DNA from: Hyphococcus sp.
Lineage (GTDB): Bacteria > Pseudomonadota > Alphaproteobacteria > Caulobacterales > Parvularculaceae
Assembly (NCBI GenBank): GCA_021776345.1
Contig: JAJFGC010000264.1
Location: forward strand, 1 to 49,102
DNA: 49,102 nt
Direction of reading: 5' to 3'
Positions 18,701 to 25,966 of the stretch are shown in pieces. Every line of letters begins with the position of its first letter. Position 1 is the first letter of the stretch. The translations under genes were made by a program, and so were the position numbers. A model generated the notes under the pieces. That model was not told the DNA's origin. It saw only the letters and a program-made list of their open reading frames with translations, and made no database searches.

Positions 18701-18799
18701 TGGCAGTCGGATAATTGACATGGCGCCGAGCAAAGTGATCAGCGCCAGAACAACACCAGCGGCAGCAGGGTTTTTTAGGCAAAGCCGCGTCAGACCCAT
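15710..18799 (-). CDS. RND multidrug efflux permease (HAE1/AcrB-like)
   Basis: The 1029-residue inner-membrane protein has AcrB-family organisation: a first helix (about 12-30), a large periplasmic loop, helices 2-6 (about 335-490), a second loop, and helices 8-12 (about 850-1010). Proton-relay positions differ from AcrB: the helix-4 motif is 'GMVLDAAIVVLEN', with one Asp where AcrB has two, and the helix-10 motif is 'GLVVNNAILLV', with Asn where AcrB has the key Lys. It is the first gene of a two-gene operon with the adaptor. It is probably a proton-driven exporter of amphiphilic compounds. Confidence 0.92.
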   Translation of the reverse strand: MGLTRLCLKNPAAAGVVLALITLLGAMSIIRLPVQLFPAIERPQIGIWTGWRASSPREVESEIVEPIERELRGIPGMTTLQSWSNAGGGWISVEFALGTDMDQAFTEVNARLQRVRGLPAEADRPRINSGGGDSGDTLIFLFLQRLPGNDNKNVKLSDFAEQRIAPDLEAVPGVGGVDINSDDGEQIVSIEFDPFLAAQLGITLDEISQNVNRSSDVTGGSIEVGRRNYTMRFEGRFTADQLNETILAWRDGAPVTLGDIAEVKVAADSRRGVVYQNGNPAIGMRVVREPGANTLEAIDALTDVLDELNAGPLAEMGYAIHKSFDPSVFIKRAISLLTNNLMIGIILAVGALWLFLRRAVPTLIIAAAIPICLMATIVALSLFGRTINVISLAGLAFATGMVLDAAIVVLENFVRLREEGRSSFQAAEAAVGQVFGALFASTVTTIAIFIPIMFFEDVEGQLFADLALTIAIAVSFSLVVAVTLLPTGAHLFMKQEPNSKAAKRPAFVSRLAELIMRATSTNPRRLSIVGALTVVPIAVGFLLWPQLNYLPEVKRDAVDAFIGFPSGASADMIREEFAEVVVERLEPYMSGEKEPALKNYYLYSGEWGGNTGIRVLDQSRVEEMVDIVNDEILAGFPDTRVFASQGNLFGNWGAAGSINLELQAADFEALGASVPAAIDIIQEALPGAQVWPNPDPQIVTPELRLVPNDRRIAEVGMTRDSVARAVRALGDGQWLGEFFHQDGRIDIFLRAKEWTEPEFLETAPIATPSGAVVPLGELVTVGRGVGPQRIRRIDGRRTISLGISAPDGMALGPAVETLKENAQERLYEALPQGASLKWGGDADSLARAIKNLGGNFFLAIAILFLIMAALFKSVKDSALVIITLPMATVGGILAIRGFDLINPLPLDLLGMIGFIILLGLVVNNAILLVAQTRASEQAGKSRPEAVHEALLLRIRPIFMSTSTSLMGMLPLVLSPGAGSLIYRGLATVIVGGMAVSTIFTLLLLPALLQLGAAPALARAPRGIEPVPAE

Positions 18800-18936
18800 G
18801 AAACATTCCTCCCAGCATCAGGCAGACTCATGCCAGTTTAGCATCGCGCATTTATGGGCGAGGCGCATCCGAATTGCGGTGAGTTGGTTTTTAGATGCGG
18901 CGAACGGCGTTTTGCAAAACGGTTAAAACAAGCGGT

Positions 18937-21108
18937 TTACTTGTTCTTGCCTTTGCGTTTTTCACGCTCGAGTTCCGCGCGCATACGATCGAGTTCTGCG
19001 CGCTCTCTTTTCAAATCGCGTTCCGCTTCACGTAACGCTTCTTCGCGCAGATCCAACATCTCTATTTGATGCATGCGCGCTTCTTCAAGCGCTTCCTCGC
19101 GCTCGCGTTCAGACTCTTCCCGATCATAACGTCTTTCGTACTCGCGTTCGCGCTTTGCAGTTTCGCGCTCACGCTCAGCGTGCTTTAGCTCGCGTTTTAC
19201 TTCTTTCATCGCGCGCTTGACTTCGCGTTGTGCTTCTTCCTGTACGCGCCTCACCTCCGCCCGGTCTTCGTCGGACCATTTGAGCATCTCGCCCATGGAG
19301 GCAATTTCCGGCATTTCCAATTGGAAGTCGTTCAGTTCTCCAAAATCGAAATTCATTTCGTTCATTTGCTCGGTTATTTCTTCAATGATTTCTGCGTCGT
19401 CGAAATCAAATTCGAAATCATTCATATCGACAAACGCGTCGAAATTATTAAATTGTTCGCGCAGTTGTTTGTCGAGTTTGCGAAACTTGCCGGCCAGCCG
19501 TTTTTCCAACTTTTCGTCAAATTCTGGATCGAGACCGGCGTCTTCTTCAGGATGATAATCGGATCTGATGGTCGGCGGCATCGGCGCGATGGCGATAGCC
19601 GGCGCAGGCGTAATCGTTATCGCGCGCGCCGGTTTCATCATTGGGCGCGGCGCCGGCATCGGCTCGGCGGCAATTACTGGCGCCGGATCAATGTGAATGC
19701 CATCCTGAATGACTTCGAAATGAAGATGCGGGCCCGAAGATTTACCGGTGGAGCCGACGGCGCCGATTGCTTTGCCGGCTTTTACGTAGTCGCCTTTTTT
19801 AACGACATATCTGTCAAGATGCGCATAGCGGGTGATGAGGCCGTGACCATGGTCAATAACAACGACATTCCCCCAGGCTGGTTGACCTTTATATCTATTC
19901 GTTGCGGCGACGATCTTTCCGTCTCCAGCAGCGCGCACGGTGGTTCCTTTTGGCGCTCTTAGGTCGATCCCTTCATGGGTTTGGGGACGTTCAGCGCCGA
20001 GCGCTTTGCTCTTCTTTCCAAAGCCAAATGTCACTTCGCCTTCAACTGGCGACTGTGGGAGAGCTTCACCAGGCGGCTTCGGCGCCACAGCGAGGGCGGC
20101 TTGGGCAAAAGCAAGACCAGCGGCGGCGACAATGCTCAGTGTCATGCCGATCTTGTTGGGCACGCTCAACATTGGCGATCCGCCAGCCCTTGATAAAATC
20201 GCATCCAGACGTTCGCGGCGCGAGCGCTTGTCGAATGGCGTGAATGAGGGGACCAGCGCATGATCAGCCCTTGGTGAGCCTACGGCAAACCTCAGCCCCT
20301 CAACGAAACATTGTGCATATTGTCGCCGACTCGCGCCGCTCGTAATAACCAGCGCATCTGCCGCCTGCTCGGCTGCAAGATTTGCCCGTGCGGCGATGCG
20401 ATGAACAAAAGGGTTAAACCAGAAGACCGCCTTGACGGCGGTAATAAAAGCAAACAGCCACGTATCCCCACGTTTAATATGCGCCATCTCATGAGCGCCC
20501 ATCAAAATCGCATCATTGACCGAGACCCGATCAAGCAGGCTCATCGGTAATAAAATAACGGGGCGGAAAAACCCGTGCACACAGACGGAGGACACTGCAT
20601 AGGTAAACGCATAACGCGGCGGCCGTTTAATGCCGATACGCGTGCGCCATTCTTCGAAACCAGCTTCAAGGCGCGGCTCATCAAGGTCGTAAGAAAACCC
20701 AACCCGGTATGAAAACCATACCATGCGGACGATGCCGAGCATCAAAAACAAGATAAACCCGTAAAAATAAAGCCCGGCCGCCGTGGTCAAAATATCGGCA
20801 AGGCCCATCGCCGGTTCAGCGGTGACGCGCGGCGTAGATATCGCGACGGGTGCGTAATCGGTTATTGCCGTTGGCGCCCCCATTGGCGGCAGGGGCGCTG
20901 GGTTGCGCAAAGATAAACCAAGCGCCGCGGCGACTGGCGCAAACAACGCTGGCAGAGCGGCGATCAGCAATGCCGATGGCCACAGCTTGTCAGCCAATGC
21001 GGGCGTATCTTGTTTGTTAAGCTTTGACGAGATGAGAAAAACAATCGGCGCCCAGATCATCGAGGCGAGGAGGCAATAAAAGAAAGGCTCTATAATCACT
21101 TGCATCAC
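18937..21108 (-). CDS. BlaR1-type M56 membrane protease fused to an M23 (LytM) peptidase domain
   Basis: The 723-residue protein has membrane helices near 8-26, 44-64 and 105-131, an M56 domain with HExxH ('HEMAH', 206-210), a helix near 320-340, then an M23 endopeptidase domain (about 355-475) with every zinc-site residue visible: 'HEGID' (His378, Asp382), 'RYAHLDR' (His430) and 'GPHLHFEV' (His461, His463). A Pro/Ala linker follows (480-515), then about 190 residues of charged helix rich in Glu and Arg, likely a coiled coil or single helix. No penicillin-binding sensor exists. The start is GTG at 21108 or, equally likely, the ATG at 21105 that overlaps the repressor stop as TGATG. It is probably a cell-wall-sensing partner of the BlaI encoded just upstream. 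Confidence 0.88.
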   Translation of the reverse strand: MMQVIIEPFFYCLLASMIWAPIVFLISSKLNKQDTPALADKLWPSALLIAALPALFAPVAAALGLSLRNPAPLPPMGAPTAITDYAPVAISTPRVTAEPAMGLADILTTAAGLYFYGFILFLMLGIVRMVWFSYRVGFSYDLDEPRLEAGFEEWRTRIGIKRPPRYAFTYAVSSVCVHGFFRPVILLPMSLLDRVSVNDAILMGAHEMAHIKRGDTWLFAFITAVKAVFWFNPFVHRIAARANLAAEQAADALVITSGASRRQYAQCFVEGLRFAVGSPRADHALVPSFTPFDKRSRRERLDAILSRAGGSPMLSVPNKIGMTLSIVAAAGLAFAQAALAVAPKPPGEALPQSPVEGEVTFGFGKKSKALGAERPQTHEGIDLRAPKGTTVRAAGDGKIVAATNRYKGQPAWGNVVVIDHGHGLITRYAHLDRYVVKKGDYVKAGKAIGAVGSTGKSSGPHLHFEVIQDGIHIDPAPVIAAEPMPAPRPMMKPARAITITPAPAIAIAPMPPTIRSDYHPEEDAGLDPEFDEKLEKRLAGKFRKLDKQLREQFNNFDAFVDMNDFEFDFDDAEIIEEITEQMNEMNFDFGELNDFQLEMPEIASMGEMLKWSDEDRAEVRRVQEEAQREVKRAMKEVKRELKHAERERETAKREREYERRYDREESEREREEALEEARMHQIEMLDLREEALREAERDLKRERAELDRMRAELEREKRKGKNK

Positions 21109-21488
21109 TCATCCTCCCATTTGCCGAGCATCTCTTCGAGTTCTTCAAGCTCGTTGTCCGAAAGCAATTTTGAATCAGCAAAAAAAGCCGCCGCGGGCGC
21201 GCCGTCCAGTTCAAGGACGCGTTTGGAGAAATCGGCGATCATCCTGCCGAGTAGGGCGACCTTGCCAACTTCTGCCTCATAAATATTGACACCGTCGATT
21301 GGGTTTTTCGAAACAAGCCCCTTGTCGGCCATTCGCTCCAACACCGTTCTAACGGTCGAATAGGACCAGCTGAAGACATCAGCGATTTCGGTATGAATCT
21401 CGCGGGCGCTCATTTCCTTGTCGCGCCACAAGAGCTTCAAGATTGCCAGTTCCGGTTTTGTCGGATTGTCGGAAGTTCGCTCGCCCAT
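21105..21488 (-). CDS. BlaI/MecI-family transcriptional repressor (second copy)
   Basis: The 127-residue protein has the BlaI winged helix (residues about 8-75; 'PELAILKLLWRDKEMSARE' and 'SYSTVRTVLERMADKG') and an acidic C-terminal dimerisation helix. The frame extends to a GTG at 21524, but the ATG at 21488 gives the family-typical N terminus and length. Its stop overlaps the start of the M56-M23 gene, so the pair is translationally coupled. Operator-like palindromes lie immediately upstream. It differs in sequence from the BlaI at 5226, so the two are not a recent duplication. Confidence 0.9.
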   Translation of the reverse strand: MGERTSDNPTKPELAILKLLWRDKEMSAREIHTEIADVFSWSYSTVRTVLERMADKGLVSKNPIDGVNIYEAEVGKVALLGRMIADFSKRVLELDGAPAAAFFADSKLLSDNELEELEEMLGKWEDE

Positions 21489-21534
21489 GGGATCATCCAG
21501 CCTTATTAAGCATCGGGGCGTCACAACCCCGTGT

Positions 21535-21572
21535 TACAGGTGTCACAACCCTATACTAATGCGACACCTGTA
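21535..21572 (-). promoter_or_regulatory. Inverted operator pair upstream of the second BlaI-like gene
   Basis: TACAGGTGTC (21535-21544) and GACACCTGTA (21563-21572) are exact reverse complements, centres 28 bases apart. Each is a TACA-N2-TGTA BlaI/MecI half-site pair with one base changed. They lie 46-84 bases upstream of the ATG at 21488. The inner bases (GG/CC) differ from the site at 5185, suggesting that each repressor reads its own operator. Autoregulation is inferred. Confidence 0.65.
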
Positions 21573-21665
21573 GCAAGATTTTACTCTAATAATAGGCTGT
21601 CTGCGGCGAACCGACCGAAATATGCGATATTCGGGGATGCATGCCTCAAACGCCCGTTCCGGTGA

Positions 21666-22409
21666 TCAGATGGCGGACAGCGTAGCGGCGAGGCGGGCTA
21701 GATCCGCCGGCGTTGATAGGCTGTGGTCGCCGGTTTTTGTGAGGGTAATTTCGACATCATCCGAAACGATACACTCGGCGAAATCGAGCGCATGACGCCA
21801 CGGCACGGATATGTCTTTCATGCCCTGCAGAATTCTCACTGGGCAATCAACGGGAACAGGCTCGTTCATAACAAGGTTATTTTTGCCATCATCGATCAGT
21901 TTTTTGGTAATGATCTCAGGCTCGTCGGAGTAATCAGAAGGCTGTTCAAGGCGGCCATTTTCGAAAATTTGACGCCGCTGTTCGTCCGAGAAGGCGGGCA
22001 TCATCAGCCGTTCGGTAAAATCCGGCGCTGGTGCAATGAAGATGATTGCAGAAATATGGTCGGGGCGATGTTTCGCAAGAAGTGTCGCAATCCACGCGCC
22101 CATGGAAGAACCGACGAGAATCTGCGGGCCATCCGTCAGCGTATCAAATGCCTTCAGCGCATCGCTCGCCCACTCGCTAATAGAGCCATCTTCGAAAGCG
22201 CCATCTGATTCGCCATGGCCGGAATAGTCAAAGCGCAAAAAAGCGCGGGCCTCACGCGTCGCCCAATCGTCAATAAAAGAAGCTTTCGTGCCAAGCATGT
22301 CAGATCGAAAACCGCCAAGCCACACAATACCAGGTCCCGCACCGGCTCGCTGGCGATAGGCGATGCGGCCATTGGGGCCGTCTATTGTGGCTGAGGGTTG
22401 ATTTTTCAT
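21666..22409 (-). CDS. Alpha/beta hydrolase (ABHD10-like)
   Basis: The 247-residue protein has an alpha/beta-hydrolase fold: strand and oxyanion region 'IVWLGGFRSDM', 'RFDYSGHGESDG', nucleophile Ser in 'VGSSMGAW', acid Asp in 'QGMKDISVPW' and catalytic His in 'TGDHSLS'. Order and spacing resemble ABHD10-type acyl-thioesterase/esterases found in many alphaproteobacteria. The frame extends 36 bases upstream to a TTG, but the ATG at 22409 is preferred. Natural substrate is unknown. It is divergent from the glycosyltransferase gene at 22537. Confidence 0.87.
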   Translation of the reverse strand: MKNQPSATIDGPNGRIAYRQRAGAGPGIVWLGGFRSDMLGTKASFIDDWATREARAFLRFDYSGHGESDGAFEDGSISEWASDALKAFDTLTDGPQILVGSSMGAWIATLLAKHRPDHISAIIFIAPAPDFTERLMMPAFSDEQRRQIFENGRLEQPSDYSDEPEIITKKLIDDGKNNLVMNEPVPVDCPVRILQGMKDISVPWRHALDFAECIVSDDVEITLTKTGDHSLSTPADLARLAATLSAI

Positions 22410-22536
22410 GCTGCGCGCACCCGTTTCATGCTTAGAATAACTCAATGGGTTTATTCGAATCTAATACCAGCGAAACCGCGCGGAAACGTCAAAAACTTTC
22501 CGAGTGCTTATTCCTCTCCTCTGGCGTCGTCGCACC

Positions 22537-23706
22537 ATGAGCCAGCTCAATCGTGTCATCCTCCAAGTCGTGCCGCGCCTTGATACGGGCGGGGCTGAAC
22601 GCACCACGGTCGAAATCGCCAGCGCCATTGTGAATGCCGGCGGCAAAGCGCTGGTGGCGACCTCAGGAGGCCGGTTTGCAGAGGATATTGTCCAGGCTGG
22701 CGGTGAGATTATCGAAATGCCGGTGCATTCAAAAAATCCAGGTCAGATTTGGCTTAATGCCCGCTCGATCGCTCGGCTTATTCGCGAGCGCAAGGTCGAT
22801 CTCATCCACGCCCGATCTCGGGCGCCGGCCTGGAGCGCGCTGCTTGCGGCACGCCGAACTGGCGTTAAATATGTCACGACCTATCACGGCGCCCATAAGA
22901 CCAGCGGCATGATAAAACGGTGGTACAATTCCGCTCTCATCCGAAGCGACATGGTAATAGCAAATTCCCAGTTCACCGCTGAAACAATTATATCCGCTTA
23001 TGGCTTACCAATCGAGCGGTTGCGCATTATCCCGAGCGGCGTCGATACGGACTGGTTTGATCCGGCAAAAGTGGAGGAAGCCCGCGTTAACCAACTTCGC
23101 GATGCCTGGGGCCTGCCTGTGGAAAACAATACATTTCGGGTCCTCTTGCCGGCGCGCTTGACTGACTGGAAGGGGCACCAAACCGCTATTGAGGCGGCGG
23201 AAATGGTTAAATCCTCGTCAACCTATGGCAATCACCGGAAATTGACGCTAGTTTTTTGTGGGGGCGCACTGGGCAATTCTGATTATGAGGATGTTTTGCG
23301 CGCTAAAATAGTCGAGCGTGGGGTTCGCGGGATGGTACATATGGTCGGCGATTGCATTGATATGCCGGCTGCTTATGCATGGTCAGATATTGTTATTGCG
23401 CCGTCGACGCGGCCAGAAGCGTTTGGCCGGGTTGCGGTCGAAGCCGGCGCCATGGGCAAACCGATTGTGGCAACAGCGCATGGCGGGTCGCTTGAAACCA
23501 TCATAGATGGCGCATCCGGGATTTTATTTCGCCCTGGCGACGCCGAGGGATTGGCGCAGGCGATCGAGCGTTTGCAAACAATGTCCGCGCAAGAGCGTAA
23601 GACATTTGGTGAGAATGGCAGGGCGCGTGCGGTCAGCCTTTATTCTGCGTCGGCCATGTGCGAGGCAACACTCCGCACGTACAAAGACCTTCTGGCGGGC
23701 GAGTGA
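22537..23706 (+). CDS. Glycosyltransferase family 4
   Basis: The 389-residue GT-B protein opens 'ILQVVPRLDTGGAERTTVEIA', the usual N-terminal glycine loop, and has the C-terminal donor-binding motif 'RPEAFGRVAVEAGAMGKPIV', an EX7E-type motif for nucleotide-sugar binding. It is probably cytoplasmic and membrane-associated, acting in lipopolysaccharide or other surface-glycan assembly. The ATG at 22537 is chosen over a GTG 33 bases earlier because the fold begins there. A family 9 transferase gene follows after 12 bases, so they form an operon. Confidence 0.9.
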   Translation: MSQLNRVILQVVPRLDTGGAERTTVEIASAIVNAGGKALVATSGGRFAEDIVQAGGEIIEMPVHSKNPGQIWLNARSIARLIRERKVDLIHARSRAPAWSALLAARRTGVKYVTTYHGAHKTSGMIKRWYNSALIRSDMVIANSQFTAETIISAYGLPIERLRIIPSGVDTDWFDPAKVEEARVNQLRDAWGLPVENNTFRVLLPARLTDWKGHQTAIEAAEMVKSSSTYGNHRKLTLVFCGGALGNSDYEDVLRAKIVERGVRGMVHMVGDCIDMPAAYAWSDIVIAPSTRPEAFGRVAVEAGAMGKPIVATAHGGSLETIIDGASGILFRPGDAEGLAQAIERLQTMSAQERKTFGENGRARAVSLYSASAMCEATLRTYKDLLAGE

Positions 23707-23718
23707 TGAGAGCAATTA

Positions 23719-24702
23719 ATGTTCGGGCGTAAAAACGAAAACATTTTGATAATTAAGACGGACAATCTTGCTGGATTTGTCGCTGCTGAGCCTGCGTTTG
23801 ATGCAATCCGTCAGGCGCACCCGAATGCGAAAATCAGCCTGCTGACCATTCCGCCTTTACAGCGTGTTGCGCGCGCATCGCCATATTTTGATCAGGTGGC
23901 GGGCATTCCGAATTTTCGCGATGGAGATGCCCGCAAGGAATTTATTAAACAGCTGAAAGCGACAAAGTTTGAAAAGGTCTATGACCTCGCCTGTGATGAC
24001 GCTGGTAAAAAGCTGTATGGTGCAATGGGACCGTTCAGGCCTAAATGGCATTCCGCAACACCGGCGCCGCGGAAAAAGAAAAACGACCAAACGTCCTTCA
24101 ACACGTTGCCTGATGTCGACAAAATGTTGTTGGAGGCGGGTTTAGAGGGCGCCGCTCGACTGCCTGATCTCGGTTGGGCTTTATCGGCGCGGCGCGATTC
24201 AGCCAATATGAAACCATCATGGTATGGGATTTCCGGCGGCTTTGGTCTGTTGCTCCCTGGACTTGGCGAAGAAAAACGTTGGTCGGCGGCAGGCTATGCC
24301 GGGCTCGCCTCGATTATGGCTCGGTCGGGACTGATGCCGGTGCTTGCCGGGCCCAAAGAGCTTCATCATTTCGGCGATGAAATTGCGGATCAATCGCCGC
24401 AGCTTGTCGATCTGACTGGCAAAACTGATCATTTGCAGTTAGCGGCGCTGGCCCATGCGGCTGCTTTTTTTGTCAGTGACGATGCCGAAGAAGTGCACCT
24501 TGCAGTGAGTGTCGGGTGCGAGGGCGTTTTGATCACCAGCGCCAAAACCCCAAACCCGGCGCCGGCTGGGCGTCACGTGGTGTCGCTCAAAGCCAATGGT
24601 GAGCTTGGATCTGTCGATCCGGATTTCGTCTGGCGCACTTTGACCAATATGGGGCTTCTTGATACTGACAATGATGCGCCAATGACCGCTTCAGCCCGTT
24701 GA
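23719..24702 (+). CDS. Glycosyltransferase family 9 (heptosyltransferase-like)
   Basis: The 327-residue protein begins 'ILIIKTDNLAGFVAAEPAFDAIRQAHPNA', matching the start of family 9 ADP-heptose transferases, with the later 'GLLLPGLGEEKRWSAAGYAGLA' donor-binding segment and 'VDLTGKTDHLQLAALAHAA'. Family members add sugars to the lipopolysaccharide core. Alphaproteobacteria of this kind often lack heptose, so the true sugar is uncertain. It is the second gene of a two-gene unit; its stop codon overlaps the -35 element of the infC promoter. Confidence 0.88.
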   Translation: MFGRKNENILIIKTDNLAGFVAAEPAFDAIRQAHPNAKISLLTIPPLQRVARASPYFDQVAGIPNFRDGDARKEFIKQLKATKFEKVYDLACDDAGKKLYGAMGPFRPKWHSATPAPRKKKNDQTSFNTLPDVDKMLLEAGLEGAARLPDLGWALSARRDSANMKPSWYGISGGFGLLLPGLGEEKRWSAAGYAGLASIMARSGLMPVLAGPKELHHFGDEIADQSPQLVDLTGKTDHLQLAALAHAAAFFVSDDAEEVHLAVSVGCEGVLITSAKTPNPAPAGRHVVSLKANGELGSVDPDFVWRTLTNMGLLDTDNDAPMTASAR

Positions 24703-24726
24703 TAAGTGACGTAAAACCCTTATATA
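24699..24726 (+). promoter_or_regulatory. Probable infC promoter
   Basis: TTGATA (24699-24704) and TATATA (24721-24726) are separated by 16 bases, a good sigma-70-type arrangement. The -35 element overlaps the stop codon of the preceding glycosyltransferase gene. A roughly 90-base leader would follow. Confidence 0.55.
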
Positions 24727-24743
24727 TCGCCGTCTCTGGCCGA

Positions 24744-24784
24744 TGCCCGATCACCATTAATGGTTTTTCGAGGCAATTCGGGCA
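24744..24784 (+). other. Nested hairpin in the infC leader
   Basis: TGCCCGA (24744-24750) pairs with TCGGGCA (24778-24784), and between them lies the perfect palindrome ACCATTAATGGT (24753-24764). It sits between the predicted promoter and the infC ribosome-binding site, so the messenger could fold here. Translation of infC is autoregulated in other bacteria; whether this hairpin plays a part is unknown. Confidence 0.4.
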
Positions 24785-24820
24785 GAGATTAACCCGTTAG
24801 CAACTCGAGGAGAGAAGTCC

Positions 24821-25360
24821 ATAGCACGTAAACCTTTCGCACCCGTCGCACCGAAAAGCACCGGCCCGCGCGTGAATGAAGAAATCGGCGTTCCGCAAGT
24901 CCTCTTAATTGACCACGAAGGTGAGAAAAGAGGCGTTGTAAAAACAGAAGAGGCCATAGCAATCGCATCAGGCGTGGGTCTTGATCTGGTCGAGGTCTCG
25001 CCGAACACGCAGCCGCCAGTGTGCAAAATTCTCGACTACGGGAAATACAAGTATCAGCAGCAGAAGAAAAAAGCTGAGGCCAAGAAAAAACAGAAGGTCG
25101 TTGAGATCAAAGAGATCAAGATGCGCCCAAACATCGATGACCACGACTATGACGTGAAGGTCAAAGCGATGAAAAGATTTTTTGATGACGGCGATAAGGT
25201 GAAAGTCACCTTGAGGTTCCGAGGCCGGGAGATGGCGCACCAGGATCGCGGGTCAGATCTGTTGCAGCGTGTGCAGGATGACTTTGAAGAAATCGCCAAG
25301 GTTGAGCAATTTCCGAAAAAAGAAGGCCGTCAGATCATGATGGTGATGGCGCCGCGCTAG
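24821..25360 (+). CDS. infC: Translation initiation factor IF-3, with ATA start codon
   Basis: IF-3 binds the 30S subunit and enforces correct start-codon selection. The protein has both domains: N-terminal '[20 protein letters not shown]' through '[15 protein letters not shown]', a lysine-rich linker (about 75-90), and the C-terminal '[20 protein letters not shown]' and '[12 protein letters not shown]'. The first in-frame ordinary start (GTG at 24872) would cut off 17 residues, and no ATG lies between it and the upstream in-frame stop. The ATA at 24821, six bases after GAGGAGAG (24807-24814), gives the normal N terminus '(M)[14 protein letters not shown]' and 179 residues. Rare start codons in infC are part of its known autoregulation. 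Confidence 0.93.
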   Translation: MARKPFAPVAPKSTGPRVNEEIGVPQVLLIDHEGEKRGVVKTEEAIAIASGVGLDLVEVSPNTQPPVCKILDYGKYKYQQQKKKAEAKKKQKVVEIKEIKMRPNIDDHDYDVKVKAMKRFFDDGDKVKVTLRFRGREMAHQDRGSDLLQRVQDDFEEIAKVEQFPKKEGRQIMMVMAPR

Positions 25361-25391
25361 GCCTGACTTAACCTCACTATCTAATCCTTTG

Positions 25392-25428
25392 AAAACCGCC
25401 TCGCGCACCCCGCTTGAGGCGGTTTTTT
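25392..25428 (+). terminator. Rho-independent terminator after infC
   Basis: An 11-base stem, AAAACCGCCTC (25392-25402) with GAGGCGGTTTT (25416-25426), extends into a run of six T residues. It lies 31 bases after the infC stop and ends that transcript. Confidence 0.9.
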
Positions 25429-25543
25429 GATGGCGTGTGATTTGCTTTACCATGAAGAAACGGCGGACAGATGGCGTTAGGGCGTTTGGCTGTGCCATGA
25501 TGGCGCCGCTTATGGGTAAACGGGTGAGGGCTGGTTAACGGTC

Positions 25544-25873
25544 ATGTCGTTGTCGGGTTGGATCTTTTTCGGGATTGTCTACGTGCTCGGGCTGGGCACC
25601 GGCTGGTTGCTTTGGCGCCGGTCGAAGGTTAACGCGGCCGCCGCGGAAACTGACGTGGAAGTCTTATCGTCGCCAGGAACACCGCCATCGCCGGAGAAAC
25701 TCGCCGCCTTCGAAAAAGAACTCGAAAATGCCAAAGCCATGCTCGAGGCGGAGGCGGAAGACCGTGAGGATTTGGATAGTGCGCTCAGTGCATTGGATGA
25801 CGCGATCAAGCGCGCTAATGGCCGGCTCAAACTGGTGATGAAGTCAATGAAAAGCGATTCTTCAAACGACTAA
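25544..25873 (+). CDS. Small single-pass membrane protein with coiled coil
   Basis: The 109-residue protein has one N-terminal membrane helix (about 5-24, 'GWIFFGIVYVLGLGTGWLLW') followed by 'RRSK', so the rest should face the cytoplasm. Residues 50-95 are acidic and helical ('LAAFEKELENAKAMLEAEAE'), fitting a coiled coil. I do not recognise a family. It lies after the infC terminator and about 90 bases before a channel-like gene on the same strand. Confidence 0.7.
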   Translation: MSLSGWIFFGIVYVLGLGTGWLLWRRSKVNAAAAETDVEVLSSPGTPPSPEKLAAFEKELENAKAMLEAEAEDREDLDSALSALDDAIKRANGRLKLVMKSMKSDSSND

Positions 25874-25966
25874 TAAAGCAGCTGAGTAGCTCGGCGGGCA
25901 AGCCGCAAGGCTTGATCAGTGCGCGAACGACGGCGACAATTTACAATTGTCAGTAGGGGCTGGGTG

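Noticed and set aside
19228-19962. Plus-strand open frame of 244 codons opposite the M56-M23 gene
   Set aside because: It mirrors the charged helix and M23 regions of the real gene; its Phe/Ile/Arg-rich composition is the reverse complement of Glu/Lys/Asp codons.
24872-25360. infC starting at GTG 24872
   Set aside because: This start would remove the first 17 residues of IF-3 and lacks a ribosome site; ATA at 24821 has both a good site and the normal N terminus.
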